NCBI GenBank assembly: GCA_910577585.1
Contig: CAJTNN010000001.1
Location: 122,855-186,854, forward strand
Origin: an uncultured Muribaculaceae bacterium
Lineage (GTDB): Bacteria > Bacteroidota > Bacteroidia > Bacteroidales > Muribaculaceae
DNA length: 64,000 bases
Reading direction: 5' to 3'
A program made the position numbers and the translations under genes. The notes beneath the pieces were generated by a model. It was not told the DNA's origin. It searched no databases and saw only the letters and a program-made list of their open reading frames with translations. The first letter of the stretch is position 1, and every line of letters starts with the position of its first letter. Of the stretch, positions 1-9,204 are shown piece by piece.

Positions 1-699
1 AATCAGGAGATGCTTGATGCGATGCGCATCTGCCGCGAGGATAACTCTATTCGTGTAGTGATCCTCACAGGGGCCGGCGACAAGGCTTTCTGCTCGGGTG
101 GCGACCAGCACTATAAGGGGCATGGCGGATATATCGATGCCGATGGCACTCCGCGCCTGAATGTGCTCGACCTTCACAAGGCCATACGCTCGCTGCCGAA
201 ACCGGTGATCGCTATGGTCAACGGTTATTCTATCGGTGGCGGCAATGTGCTGAATGTGGTGTGCGACCTCTCGATAGCTTCTGAAAATGCGCGCTTCGGA
301 CAGACGGGTCCGAAGGTTGGCAGCTTCGACGCCGGGTTCGGTTCATCCTATCTGGCCCGATGCGTGGGTCAGAAGAAGGCACGCGAGATATGGTTTCTGT
401 GCCGCCAATATACTGCGGCGGAGGCTCTGGAGATGGGCATGGTGAATGCCGTGGTGCCGTTTGATCGTCTCGAGGAGGTGACTCTCGAGTGGTGCGACGA
501 TATCATCAAGCGCTCGCCGCTGGCGATACGCATGATCAAGCGCGCACTCAATGCCGAGCTCGATGGGCAGCATGGCCTGATGGAGTTTGCGGGTGATGCC
601 ACGCTGATGTATTACCTGATGGATGAGGCCCAGGAGGGTAAGAATGCTTTCCTTGAGAAGCGCGACCCGGATTTCGACCAGTTCCCGATGTTTCCCTGA
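1..699 (+). CDS. menB: 1,4-dihydroxy-2-naphthoyl-CoA synthase, 5' truncated by window edge
   Basis: MenB closes the second ring of the menaquinone precursor, converting o-succinylbenzoyl-CoA to 1,4-dihydroxy-2-naphthoyl-CoA in the cytoplasm. It is a crotonase-fold enzyme. The frame is open from base 1, so the gene begins upstream; 232 residues are visible and roughly the first 45-50 of a usual 275-285 are missing. Visible family motifs are AFCSGGDQ (oxyanion-hole loop), YSIGGGNVL, and GPKVGSFDAGFGSSYLAR followed by QKKAREIWFLCRQY, which closely follow the E. coli MenB pattern. The C-terminal block EGKNAFLEKRDPDF is also typical. menC and menE follow on the same strand, so this is the distal part of a men operon, and menF/menD would be expected just outside the window. 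Confidence 0.95.
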   Translation, partial: NQEMLDAMRICREDNSIRVVILTGAGDKAFCSGGDQHYKGHGGYIDADGTPRLNVLDLHKAIRSLPKPVIAMVNGYSIGGGNVLNVVCDLSIASENARFGQTGPKVGSFDAGFGSSYLARCVGQKKAREIWFLCRQYTAAEALEMGMVNAVVPFDRLEEVTLEWCDDIIKRSPLAIRMIKRALNAELDGQHGLMEFAGDATLMYYLMDEAQEGKNAFLEKRDPDFDQFPMFP

Positions 700-771
700 T
701 AACTTTTTATACTCGATTACTTATTCCGCGCATCCCCACCACAGGATGCGCGGATATACATATGTTACCCC

Positions 772-1830
772 ATGCGTCTTGCTATATGCCCTTATATGCT
801 GCATTTCAAGCAGCCTGCCGGCACTTCGCGCGGCATTATGACCGAGAAACCTACCTATCTGCTTAAGGTGTGGGACGAACGCAATCCTGAAATATTCGGC
901 CTGGGTGAGGCGGCGGTCTTTCCGGGACTTTCGCCTGAGGCCGACCATCGCTATGAATATAAGCTCATCGAGCTGCTGGCCAACATCGCTATCGGGCGCC
1001 CGACGGATCTGTCGCGCCATTCGTCGATTCAGTTCGGCATTGAGCAGGCTCTGCGAGATTTCGCATCAGGTGGCCGGCGCCGATATTTCGATTCGCCGTT
1101 CACTCAGGGTGAGCGGCCCATTATCATCAATGGATTGGTGTGGATGGGGAATTATGAGGAGATGCACCGCCGGCTCGACGAGAAGGTCGATGCGGGTTTC
1201 AAGTGCGTGAAGCTGAAAATCGGGGCTATCGATTGGCGTGAGGAGCTGAAACTTATCTCTGACATCCGCCGCCGTTACGATGCCGACCGGCTGACAATCC
1301 GCGTCGATGCCAACGGCGGTTTCTCGATGGACCACGTGATGCCGGTCCTCAAGCAGCTTGCTGACCTGCAGGTGCATTCAATCGAGCAACCGATTCCGGC
1401 TGGTAATCCTGACCTGATGAAGTTTCTGTGTGAGGTATCGCCGCTGCCGATAGCTCTCGATGAGGAGCTTATCGGTGTGCCGACGCGTGAGGAGCGTATG
1501 CAGCTTCTGGATTATATTCGGCCGCAGTATATCATTCTGAAACCTGCTCTGTGCGGCGGATTCTCAGGGGCTGATGAGTGGATCGAGGCGGCTGATGCCG
1601 TAGGGGCCGGATGGTGGATTACTTCGGCGCTTGAGTCGAATGTGGGTCTAAATGCTATCGCGCAGTATGCGGGGAGTCTGGCAACGACGATGCCCCAGGG
1701 GCTGGGCACGGGTGCTCTCTTCACCAATAATTTCGAGCTCCCTATCCGGCTGCAGGGTGAGGAGCTGACCTTTCTCCCTGATGCTGAGATAGATGATGCT
1801 CAGTTCACATCTCTTGACTGGAAGGCATGA
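772..1830 (+). CDS. menC: o-succinylbenzoate synthase
   Basis: MenC dehydrates SHCHC to o-succinylbenzoate in menaquinone biosynthesis. The 352-residue protein has enolase-superfamily barrel motifs: the K-x-K pair at residues 147 and 149, metal ligands Asp179 (DAN), Glu205 (EQP) and Asp230 (DEE), and the second-face lysine Lys257 (ILKP). The start at 772 keeps the N-terminal strand CPYMLHFKQPAGTSRG; the internal Met23 (base 838) would remove it. The stop overlaps the menE start by four bases (ATGA), which indicates translational coupling. Only 72 bases separate it from menB, so it is very likely co-transcribed. Confidence 0.93.
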   Translation: MRLAICPYMLHFKQPAGTSRGIMTEKPTYLLKVWDERNPEIFGLGEAAVFPGLSPEADHRYEYKLIELLANIAIGRPTDLSRHSSIQFGIEQALRDFASGGRRRYFDSPFTQGERPIIINGLVWMGNYEEMHRRLDEKVDAGFKCVKLKIGAIDWREELKLISDIRRRYDADRLTIRVDANGGFSMDHVMPVLKQLADLQVHSIEQPIPAGNPDLMKFLCEVSPLPIALDEELIGVPTREERMQLLDYIRPQYIILKPALCGGFSGADEWIEAADAVGAGWWITSALESNVGLNAIAQYAGSLATTMPQGLGTGALFTNNFELPIRLQGEELTFLPDAEIDDAQFTSLDWKA

Positions 1831-2909
1831 CCTACGGCGAGTTCATCAGTGAGTGGCGCAATGAGTCCCCCTTCTGCTGCGTGCACACTTCAGGGTCTAC
1901 TGGGCGTCCTAAATTGATTCGGCTCCCGAAGTGCCTGATGGAGCGCTCGGCTTGGCGCACTCTTCATCATTTCGGTCTGTCGGCCTCGTCAAGGTTGCAT
2001 TCGTGCATATCTCCTGATTTCATCGGGGGGAAGATGCAGGCGGTGCGCGCTGAAGTGTCGGGGGCCCGACTTACTTGGGAGACACCCTCAAATCGCCCTG
2101 CCATCATATCATCTTCGCCGGAGATAATTGAGTCTTTGGAGAGCTGCAATGGCGAGGCTTCAATGCTTTCGGAGTGGCCTGACCTCATTTCGGTGGTGCC
2201 TTCGCAGATGCTGCATATACTGGATACGTTTGAGCAAATTCCCGACTCTGTGGCTTGGCTCATAGGTGGTCAGGCGATTCCGCCGCAACTTCGCCGGCGC
2301 ATTGCGGAGCGTGGATTGAACGCCTGGGAGTCGTATGGCATGACGGAGACGGCCTCTCACATAGCGCTCCGCCGTGTGCGTGAGGTTGACGCTGAGGGAT
2401 TCTTCACACCGCTTGAGGGCATCGGGCTTAGTCTTGACCCGCGCGGTTGCCTGGTGATTGACCAGGGGGAGGCTATGCCTGTGGTTACCAACGATGTGGC
2501 CACTCTGCAGGCCAACGGAGGGTTTCGCATCCTGGGGCGCGCCGATAATGTGATTATCAGCGGTGGCAAGAAGATTCATCCTGAGGAGGTGGAGCGGCAG
2601 TTGCAGCCACTGCTTGCTCCGCTGGGGATAACAGATGTGATGCTGACATCGACCCCCGACCCGAAATGGGGTGAGCGTCTCGTGCTGCTGGCGGAAATGC
2701 CAACGTACATCTCCGCTCCAGCGGATGACACCCCAAGCCTTCTCTCAGCCTTCAAAGCCCTTCCGGCAACCGACCGACCCGACTTCATCCGCGCGCTGCT
2801 ACGCGACCATCTCCCCGCGCACCACCTACCCAAAGAGATCCACCTCCTCCCCACCCTACCCCGCACCCCCAACGGCAAGCTCCGCCGCCACCAGCCAGCC
2901 CCCCGCTAA
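1827..2909 (+). CDS. menE: o-succinylbenzoate--CoA ligase
   Basis: MenE is an adenylate-forming ligase that activates o-succinylbenzoate to its CoA thioester, the substrate of MenB. The 360-residue protein is short compared with about 450-480 in many bacteria but fits the compact form expected in Bacteroidetes. Motifs in order are the ATP-binding loop TSGSTGRPK (residues 21-29), the ESYGMTETASH core, GRADNVIISGGKKIHPEEVE at the hinge, and the C-terminal catalytic-lysine motif PNGKLRR. The last roughly 200 bases are noticeably cytosine-rich compared with the rest of the gene, but the reading frame and motifs stay intact. The start overlaps the menC stop. Confidence 0.92.
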   Translation: MTYGEFISEWRNESPFCCVHTSGSTGRPKLIRLPKCLMERSAWRTLHHFGLSASSRLHSCISPDFIGGKMQAVRAEVSGARLTWETPSNRPAIISSSPEIIESLESCNGEASMLSEWPDLISVVPSQMLHILDTFEQIPDSVAWLIGGQAIPPQLRRRIAERGLNAWESYGMTETASHIALRRVREVDAEGFFTPLEGIGLSLDPRGCLVIDQGEAMPVVTNDVATLQANGGFRILGRADNVIISGGKKIHPEEVERQLQPLLAPLGITDVMLTSTPDPKWGERLVLLAEMPTYISAPADDTPSLLSAFKALPATDRPDFIRALLRDHLPAHHLPKEIHLLPTLPRTPNGKLRRHQPAPR

Positions 2910-2942
2910 GTTAAGGATACAAGTTTGGCTGAGTTGGCTTGG

Positions 2943-3369
2943 AAGATGGAGATGGAATTTTTAGGCGCGGATCCTTTCGCTTGTCGCTACGCGACTGCGC
3001 CGCGGATGGAATGGATTAACGCGGATCTCTTTGCGTAATGCGCTGGTTTGAACGCTGATGGGGACGGATGCATCTCGGCGCTGAGCGCCTTGATGCTCGC
3101 TGATGGCTGCGCATTCCTCTTTGATACGGAAGTTGCGGATTGATATGTCTGGATATAGATGTATTGACGATAATCTGAGGTCATCCCTTGGGGTCGATTA
3201 GCATCCGGCACCATCCGCGTCGCCACAAGGCGCATAGCGCCGATGTGCCTGCGACCCATCCATTTGCATGAAGAAAATCCGCGTTAATCCATCCCATCCG
3301 CGCTCGCAACGAGCTGCATTGCAGCGAGTAAGAGAAAAATCCGCGCCTAAAAATTCCTTCCCCATCTTA
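2943..3369. repeat. Repeat element, left copy, with terminal inverted repeats
   Basis: This 427-bp element has ends that are inverted copies of each other: the left end reads GATGGAATTTTTAGGCGCGG and the right end, on the opposite strand, GGAAGGAATTTTTAGGCGCGG with minor changes. Inside the ends both arms carry GCGGATGG(A/G)ATGGATTAACGCGGAT. The interior words ATGCATCTCGGCGCTGAGCG and CATCCGCGTCGCCACAAGG recur in the same order at 16903-17486. It encodes no transposase, so it is best seen as a non-autonomous (MITE-like) or structural intergenic repeat. Short open frames inside both copies share peptides such as IKALSAEMHP only because the DNA is repeated. Confidence 0.75.
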
Positions 3370-3388
3370 CAGACGAGAGAACGCATTG

Positions 3389-3450
3389 ACGGGAGTACGA
3401 ATTTTTACGGGAGAACGTGTTGACGGAAGAGCGGCGTGACGGGAGTACGT
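3389..3450 (+). repeat. Degenerate ACGGGAGTAC repeats
   Basis: Four copies or near-copies of the word ACGGGAGTAC start at 3389, 3407, 3423 and 3439, about 16-18 bases apart. The same word forms the regular array at 63834-64000, and inverted variants lie inside the second large repeat element (about 17235-17287). Confidence 0.65.
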
Positions 3451-3530
3451 GGTAGATCGGAGAAACTTCGCCAGCGTCAGCCGGAGAGGCTTGGGGTTGA
3501 GACGCTATGGCGGGGCAGTGGGGATGTAGC

Positions 3531-3573
3531 AAGCGGATTGCAAGCCTCGTTGTCTGAGGTTTGCAACCCGCTT
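3531..3573 (-). terminator. Hairpin ending the pilus operon
   Basis: Arms 3531-3548 and 3556-3573 pair at 16 of 18 positions around a 7-base loop, 18 bases beyond the stop of the last minus-strand pilus gene. There is no clear T-run on the minus strand, so termination is inferred from position and stem strength. Confidence 0.5.
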
Positions 3574-3591
3574 AAACTTGTCGGAGCCGGT

Positions 3592-5151
3592 TTATCGGTT
3601 GGAGACAGGGCGGATATTGACGCCCATTGTGCGTGTGGCAGCATAGCTGACGCTAGGTGTCATTGACTCCAAGACTAACCCATAGTATCGGTCGTTATAT
3701 TCCGAAGAAACTGTTGCTCCGCCGTAAATCGACTTATAGCCCTTTTCCAGTACGGTTGAACCAATAATATATCCCAGATTGAAAGGTATAGATATCTCCA
3801 TGTTAGTATGCTTTGACGTTACTGCCCAATTATAATAATCATAGTAAAGTCGCCTCCATGTGCAATTCTTAGTGGCCATAAGCCATTCCAAATCCTCGCG
3901 TGTCGGCATTCTCCATTTGCTGCCCCACTGAACTGTAGCGGCGTCATATTCGGGCCTCAGATTACCTTCGGCATCGATAATCTTTGCTTCGTAGAGCTCC
4001 TGACGCGTCTTGCCGTTGGCGATTATCTCAGGGTTACTTTCCTCAAACCCGGATGTGTGGCCTACAACGTCACCCCACCAAAAGTATGTGCCGGTAGCAC
4101 TCCTATCTTCGGCACCAAGATTGCATGTAGCTACATATAGTGGTGGTTCTGTTGCGGTGGCCGGGCGCATCAATACGGCTTCGTGTCCATCGATCATTAT
4201 GGTCAGAGGATCAAGGCTTGTGTCCACGTCGGCACTGTCGTCATCCTGCCAGTCGGTGATTGTGGAGTTGGCCACGGTCAGGCCGGTCTTGCTGAGCTTG
4301 ATGTGGTAGGTGTAGCGCTTCGCGGCTTCGAGGTCGGGATTGAGTATGCAGCTGTAGCTTGCGCCGCCATAGTCGATGTTGTAGGTGACGCCGTCACTCA
4401 CCTGCTGCGGGTAGACAAGCATCGTGAAAGATACCCCACCGGTGGCGGTGTCAATCGTCGGGGTCACGTTGATAACATCTTTGAGCTGATCTGCGAGGAG
4501 CCAGTCGGTGGCTTCGCCGGTGGCCTCGGCAATGCCTGTCAGAGTATTGAACTGACCCTCTACGGCAAGCCCGCTCAGTGTGCTCACCCCATTGGCGAAT
4601 GCATCCGTATCAACAAACCCACTCTCTTTGTCAGGCACAATATTGAGCACGAGCTGCGCCATGCGGTGGGTGAATGCTGCGGCGCCTGTGAAGTTGATGG
4701 CGGGATTTGACTTCGCTCCCCTTGCACCTTCGGCAAAGAGGAAGTCAATCTGTCGGTTCCTCCCGGAACTCTGCACGGTGACATCGCGGGTGATAACCGG
4801 ATTCTCAGCCGTCACTCCTGCATCATATGGATAGTATGCAGAGAACTTTGAGATTGCATTGGTATCGAAGAAGATACCCCTTGCCTCACCTTCGGCGGCG
4901 GTAAAAGCGCCGCTGCCATCGGCTGTGACGTAGGGCACGTTGGTGCAGACCACACTACCCTCAGAGGAGCTGATGCCGATTTGGTCACCCTTCTCCCACG
5001 AGGTATCGTAAGCGCGGCTACCGGCAACGCCGGCGATTTCGGCGCTTACCACGGCGGCGCCGTCAGCGTCGGTGCGCTGTGCCGGTTCGTCGCTCGCGCA
5101 ACCAGCGAGCGCCATTCCGGCAACTGCTATTAGCGTATATCTTGTTTTCAT
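3592..5151 (-). CDS. Fimbrillin-family lipoprotein with C-terminal FISUMP-like domain
   Basis: The 519-residue protein is predicted to be a surface pilus subunit, probably a tip or adhesive subunit of a type V pilus. A lipoprotein signal ends in the lipobox LAGC (Cys18), followed by an acidic ASDEP stretch that resembles a Bacteroidetes surface-export signal. Residues about 19-312 are the fimbrillin (Mfa-like) domain with the family signature SRAYDTSWEKGDQIGIS; the conserved Arg-Ala is where an Arg-specific protease could mature the pilin. Residues about 321-519 begin DGHEAVLMRP and include YVATCNLGA, YFWWGDVVGH, a W-RMPT-DLEWL block and the terminal NIRPVSNR, the pattern of the Fibrobacter major paralogous (FISUMP) domain. 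It is the most distal gene of the operon. Confidence 0.8.
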   Translation of the reverse strand: MKTRYTLIAVAGMALAGCASDEPAQRTDADGAAVVSAEIAGVAGSRAYDTSWEKGDQIGISSSEGSVVCTNVPYVTADGSGAFTAAEGEARGIFFDTNAISKFSAYYPYDAGVTAENPVITRDVTVQSSGRNRQIDFLFAEGARGAKSNPAINFTGAAAFTHRMAQLVLNIVPDKESGFVDTDAFANGVSTLSGLAVEGQFNTLTGIAEATGEATDWLLADQLKDVINVTPTIDTATGGVSFTMLVYPQQVSDGVTYNIDYGGASYSCILNPDLEAAKRYTYHIKLSKTGLTVANSTITDWQDDDSADVDTSLDPLTIMIDGHEAVLMRPATATEPPLYVATCNLGAEDRSATGTYFWWGDVVGHTSGFEESNPEIIANGKTRQELYEAKIIDAEGNLRPEYDAATVQWGSKWRMPTREDLEWLMATKNCTWRRLYYDYYNWAVTSKHTNMEISIPFNLGYIIGSTVLEKGYKSIYGGATVSSEYNDRYYGLVLESMTPSVSYAATRTMGVNIRPVSNR

Positions 5152-5172
5152 TTTATTTTGGCAAAATACGGA

Positions 5173-6708
5173 TCAATACGAATATCTCACGCTTGCTACA
5201 GGTCTTATCGACTGGCCTGTATTGCGAGGGAAATTAATCAAAGCAAATTGTTTTTCTGTTGCCCTAATCATTAGCACATGGGTATGATATTCCCCTAAAG
5301 GAGTTGACGACATGTAATCACAAAGAGTTGTTTCGTTTCCGACTGCTGAAATCCGTCCTGCATTCGGCAGAAAAATAGTATTGGATGTTTCCAAACTTTT
5401 CACATCAAATCCATTCTTAGAATTATTCCATGTCCAGACACAATTCATTATGAGCCACTGTAGGTCTGCATAGTCAGGCATATGCCAATTTCCACCTAAT
5501 GCTTGCTTTGCTGCATCATGCTTGTCTGTTAGTACGGTTGTAATTGAGTTGGTCGAAGTAATGTAACCATTGGCATACAATTCATTCACATTCATACCAT
5601 AAGAAGGAGGATTTTGACTCACAAAGTCGTATCCGACAGGATGCCCTTCGGTAGCCCCCCACCAATAGTATAGCCCTTTATCCTCCGGTTTTGAGGCTCC
5701 AAGGTTGCATTTCGCTACGTACAGAGGCGGATACTTGGATGATGCTTTACGCATAAGAACGGCATCAGCATCATGACCGTTGAGGTTAACTTCTGAAGGA
5801 TACGTAAATGCTGCATCACCTTTGATTGGATTGCCTGCAGCCACCCAATCGGCAATGGAAACGGCCTCAAGAGTAAGTCCCGATTTCTTGAGGTTGAAGT
5901 TGGCTGTGTAACTCTTTCCGGCCTCGAGCTTGGGCGAGAAGGTGCATGCGTAAGTTATGCCCTCGTACGTTAGACTAACCTCCGCATCAGTCGCTTCCTG
6001 CGGAAAGAACATTAGATTGTAAGATCCGGTCGGCACGGTTAGTATGACCTGACCTAAGGCAAGCTCCATCTCCTTGGGTTCACCTGTCGCCTTGGCTTGA
6101 CCATTGGCGGTATTGAATTCTCCATCCTGGATTATACCCTTGAGAGTTACCTCGCTGTCAGAGAATACTCCCTCCGGATCGAATCCATCCTCACTATCAG
6201 GGGTAATATGGATAATCAGCTGCGCCATGCTATGCTTGAAGGCAGCTCCACCGGTGAAGTTCAGAGCCGGGGAGTTTTTGCTACCCGAAGCACCGGATGA
6301 GAAGAGGAAGTTAAACGACGATGACGAAAGTTGGTTTGACGTATTGGCTTTGATTATAGTATTGTCGGCAGTGACGTCATAGCTGTATGGATAATATGCC
6401 GTGAATGTCGACTGATTTTCGTCTTGAAAGAATATTCCTTTTCCTACACCTTCGGCTGCCTCGAAAGATCCGCTGCCGTCAGTCATGTACGGCACATTGC
6501 TGTAAGTGACCGAACCGGAAGTGCCGGAGATACCGATTTTATCACCGGCCGACCACTTTGTACTTGCAGCCGCGACACGGCTCGACACCTCGCCGATTTC
6601 AGCGGTCACATCTGCAGCGACGCCGGACGCTATTTTCGGCTCATCGTCAGTGCATGCAGTCAACCCTGAGGTTGCCAGTGCCAGGAATATATATATTGAT
6701 CTTTTCAT
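5173..6708 (-). CDS. Fimbrillin-family lipoprotein with C-terminal FISUMP-like domain
   Basis: A pilus subunit of 511 residues. The start chosen is the ATG at 6708 (MKRSIYIF), because an upstream extension to 6756 would bury the signal peptide. The lipobox is LTAC (Cys19), followed by TDDEP. The fimbrillin domain keeps SSRVAA and KWSAGDKIGISG. The C-terminal part starts near LNGHDADAVLMRKAS, keeps CNLGAS, YYWWGATEGH, GNWHMPDYADLQWL, and ends SIRPVASVRYSY. The region encoding the C-terminal domain (about 5173-5800) is visibly more AT-rich than the N-terminal half, which suggests it has a separate history. It lies 21 bases upstream of the next gene of the operon. The ligand is unknown. Confidence 0.8.
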   Translation of the reverse strand: MKRSIYIFLALATSGLTACTDDEPKIASGVAADVTAEIGEVSSRVAAASTKWSAGDKIGISGTSGSVTYSNVPYMTDGSGSFEAAEGVGKGIFFQDENQSTFTAYYPYSYDVTADNTIIKANTSNQLSSSSFNFLFSSGASGSKNSPALNFTGGAAFKHSMAQLIIHITPDSEDGFDPEGVFSDSEVTLKGIIQDGEFNTANGQAKATGEPKEMELALGQVILTVPTGSYNLMFFPQEATDAEVSLTYEGITYACTFSPKLEAGKSYTANFNLKKSGLTLEAVSIADWVAAGNPIKGDAAFTYPSEVNLNGHDADAVLMRKASSKYPPLYVAKCNLGASKPEDKGLYYWWGATEGHPVGYDFVSQNPPSYGMNVNELYANGYITSTNSITTVLTDKHDAAKQALGGNWHMPDYADLQWLIMNCVWTWNNSKNGFDVKSLETSNTIFLPNAGRISAVGNETTLCDYMSSTPLGEYHTHVLMIRATEKQFALINFPRNTGQSIRPVASVRYSY

Positions 6709-6719
6709 AACTCTTATTT

Positions 6720-8090
6720 TTACAGGGATACGCTTGCAACGGGACGAATTTGACAACCTATAGATCTGAAACCGGTTACCATCAAAGAACTTGAATCATT
6801 TGGTATGAAGTATAGCCCGTATTGGTTAGCTGTACCGTAAGGAATTGACCCAAGATAACAAGTCTGGTCAGAATGATGGGTATTACCTATAATATGGCCG
6901 GAATTTGGCAAGAAAACTGTATTATTGGTTTCCCTGCTCTTTATGGTAAAGCCATACTGGCTTGCGTTCCAAGTCCAATCACAATTATCTTTAAGCCACT
7001 CAAACTCTTCTTTGCGTGGAGTATGCCAATCACCTCCAAGAGTTCTCCTCGCAGCATCATGACTTGCCAACAATTCCGCTTTGGCTTCGGAGGTTGAAGA
7101 AATATATCCTAAATCATGCAAATCGAGTAAATTCTTATTTTCAGTTTTGCAATTTGAAGAGAAATTATATCCCTCTCCTGCCGTATGCCCATCTATTTCT
7201 CCCCACATGTAATATTGCCCCATAGATTGAGGATTCGATGCTCCAAGATTGCATGTGGCAACATAGAGAGCAGGAGTGGATGCAGTGCCATTTCTCATCA
7301 AGACCGCCGCATGACCGTTGAGGTTGGGTTCCGGATTTGGTGAGGCAATGTCGAAAGTATAGACTTTGCCTGCTTCTATTTTGGCATTGTAGGTTATGTC
7401 CGTTTTAAATACATCGCTGAAGCTGAAGAGTCGCGAGCCATCACTGATTGTAAGGTCACCGGGTACTACATTTGCCATATAGCAGCCAAGCTTCTTATCA
7501 TAAAGCATGGTTATGTAGCCGCGAGCTGCGCCGGTGGTCACTCCATCATCGGCTATTTTGTACTCACTGTAGCCATAAAACTTTACACCTGTAAATGTAT
7601 CAGTCCTGTAACCGGATATTTTCAGACGCACCTGCGCCAGCTGGTGCTGCAGTGTCAGCTGCACGGGCTTACCAAAAGGGGCAAGTGCGGAGCCGGCAAG
7701 CACATAGGGAAGCCCTTGGCTCTGGTCGGTGTAGTTTTCGGTTGACGTAGCGTCAAGATTGGTGTAGCATGCGGTCACTGTGGCCGGCTTGTTGCTCGTC
7801 CAATATAGCTGGGGCTGATAGCTTACTATCTTGCCATCGGCATCGAGGGTAATCGTAGTGGTCTCCTCCACACCGTTCTGTGATACTGTGATAGTGATTT
7901 GCTCCCCATCTTCCCATGTGCAGCCCATTCCGTCAGCGGCTACGCGCGTCTGGGGGGCGAAGCTGAGGGAGAATTCCATCGGGTATTTCCCCTCGGGGAG
8001 TGCCTGGCCCTCGGCGGGCTCGTCGCTGCTGCATGCGGCGAGCGCCAGAAGCGCGGGGGCGAGTATGAGAGTCTTATACGTTGGTTTCAT
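6720..8090 (-). CDS. Fimbrillin-like lipoprotein with C-terminal FISUMP-like domain
   Basis: A 456-residue lipoprotein starting at the ATG at 8090 (MKPTYKTLILAPALLALAAC); a longer in-frame version to 8234 adds an arginine-rich, unlikely leader. The lipobox cysteine is Cys20, followed by SSDEP. The N-terminal domain is shorter and more divergent than its neighbours (TRVAADGMGCTWEDGEQITI, VLAGSALAPFGKPVQLTL). The C-terminal domain keeps LNGHAAVLMRNGT, YVATCNLGASNPQSMGQYYM, GDWHTPRKEEFEWL and the ending CQIRPVASVSL. The tip-coding DNA (about 6720-7300) is AT-rich. The N-terminal half is divergent enough to belong to a different fimbrillin subfamily. The gap to the upstream pilin (8091-8236) is the longest inside the operon. 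Confidence 0.76.
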   Translation of the reverse strand: MKPTYKTLILAPALLALAACSSDEPAEGQALPEGKYPMEFSLSFAPQTRVAADGMGCTWEDGEQITITVSQNGVEETTTITLDADGKIVSYQPQLYWTSNKPATVTACYTNLDATSTENYTDQSQGLPYVLAGSALAPFGKPVQLTLQHQLAQVRLKISGYRTDTFTGVKFYGYSEYKIADDGVTTGAARGYITMLYDKKLGCYMANVVPGDLTISDGSRLFSFSDVFKTDITYNAKIEAGKVYTFDIASPNPEPNLNGHAAVLMRNGTASTPALYVATCNLGASNPQSMGQYYMWGEIDGHTAGEGYNFSSNCKTENKNLLDLHDLGYISSTSEAKAELLASHDAARRTLGGDWHTPRKEEFEWLKDNCDWTWNASQYGFTIKSRETNNTVFLPNSGHIIGNTHHSDQTCYLGSIPYGTANQYGLYFIPNDSSSLMVTGFRSIGCQIRPVASVSL

Positions 8091-8236
8091 TCTTCGGTTG
8101 TTGTTTTGTTGTTTGTGCCACCGGCGGAGGCGAATCCGCCGGGCTACCTTTTGCGGTTGGGCAGTCCCTCCGTGCTTGACGCTTCGGCGCACGGCAGTGG
8201 CTGGGTTGGGTCGCGCCTCGCGGGCGCGGGTCAATT

Positions 8237-9154
8237 TTACATTTCAGCGTCTACGCTGCCACCATCCTGGCTGGTCCAGTCGTTGATTGTGGCTGAGGTC
8301 ACCTCAAGGCCCTGCTTCTTGACTGTCACGGTGTAGCTGTAGGATGTGCCGGCGGCGAGGGCCGGTGTGATTGTGGCGAAGTATTCTTCGTTGTCGATGA
8401 TTACGCGATATTTCAGTTCGCTGACGCTCTGGGGATAGAGTATCACGCTGCTGACCATGGTGTCGGCGGCAGTGCCTGCTACGGCGGGAATGGTCCAGTA
8501 GTCGGCGTCAGCGGCCTCGTCGCTGGCCTCGGCTTTGCCTGTGGCGGTGTCGAAGGTACCGTTGAGCTGCAGGCCTTGGAGGGCGAATGCGCCATCGGCC
8601 ACCTCAGCGGGGGTGAAGCCGGCATCGGGGTCTACCTTTACAGTAATCACGAGGCGGGTCATGCAGTGGTTGAAGGCGTTGGCGCCGGTGAAGGAGATGG
8701 CGGAGTTGGTGCGCGAACCGACCACGTCTTCGGCGAAGAGGTAGTCAAATTCCCTCTGCTTCGACTGGTCGGCCGTCGAACCGCTCAGCACACCCGCCGC
8801 AGTACCCTCGGTGCCGCTGAAGGGATAGTAGGCGGAGAAAGTCACATCCTCCATGTCCTGGAAGAAGATACCGGTCGGTTTGCCACCTACGTGCGCGAAA
8901 ATACCGTCGGCTGCGGCTGTCTCGTAGGCCATGTTGGCATACTCTGTCTTGCCGTTGGCGGAAGTGCAGGAGATACCGATGCGGTCACCCTGCTCCCACG
9001 ATGTGTCGTAGGCGCGCGACTTTACGCCGGCGATGTCAGCCGAGAAACTTGCGGCGACAAGCTCGCCACTCTGAGCCGCGTTCGGCTCCTCACTCGAACA
9101 GCTTGCGAGCATCAGCGCCGCAGCTGCGAAATAGATGTATTTTGTAGTTCTCAT
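8237..9154 (-). CDS. Fimbrillin-family lipoprotein (pilin without tip domain)
   Basis: A 305-residue pilus subunit, probably a stalk component. The start is the ATG at 9154 (MRTTKYIYF); the in-frame codon at 9184 adds residues before the signal peptide. The lipobox is LASC (Cys19), followed by SSEEP. The family signature is SRAYDTSWEQGDRIGIS, with FSAYYPF and an FDYLFAED segment typical of this paralogue group. It ends soon after TSATINDWTSQDGGSVDAEM, with no additional C-terminal domain. That ending matches the linker at which the longer paralogues continue into their tip domains. Confidence 0.8.
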   Translation of the reverse strand: MRTTKYIYFAAAALMLASCSSEEPNAAQSGELVAASFSADIAGVKSRAYDTSWEQGDRIGISCTSANGKTEYANMAYETAAADGIFAHVGGKPTGIFFQDMEDVTFSAYYPFSGTEGTAAGVLSGSTADQSKQREFDYLFAEDVVGSRTNSAISFTGANAFNHCMTRLVITVKVDPDAGFTPAEVADGAFALQGLQLNGTFDTATGKAEASDEAADADYWTIPAVAGTAADTMVSSVILYPQSVSELKYRVIIDNEEYFATITPALAAGTSYSYTVTVKKQGLEVTSATINDWTSQDGGSVDAEM

Positions 9155-9204
9155 TTTCGTTTGTTTTGTTAGTTTACCACCCACGCGATAAGCGCATATG
9201 TTTC

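Larger units (their letters stand above)
2910..3591. other. Intergenic region holding repeats, no gene
   Basis: These 682 bases between menE and the last pilus gene hold no convincing coding sequence. They contain the left copy of the long-terminal-repeat element (2943-3369), a degenerate run of ACGGGAGTAC words (3389-3450) and a strong hairpin just past the pilus operon stop (3531-3573). Confidence 0.7.

Noticed and set aside
2987..3259. 90-residue open frame in the left repeat element, and similar frames in the right one
   Set aside because: They share short peptides (for example MGRRHIGAMRLVATRMVP) only because the DNA is repeated; frames differ in length and break at different points.
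3592..8090. Complete diversity-generating retroelement
   Set aside because: The C-terminal domains have a suitable pattern, but no reverse transcriptase, accessory gene or template repeat was seen in the window.
8576..9172. 198-residue plus-strand frame opposite a pilin gene
   Set aside because: Glycine- and Val-rich shadow of a GC-rich lipoprotein gene; the pilin frame carries a lipobox and family motifs.
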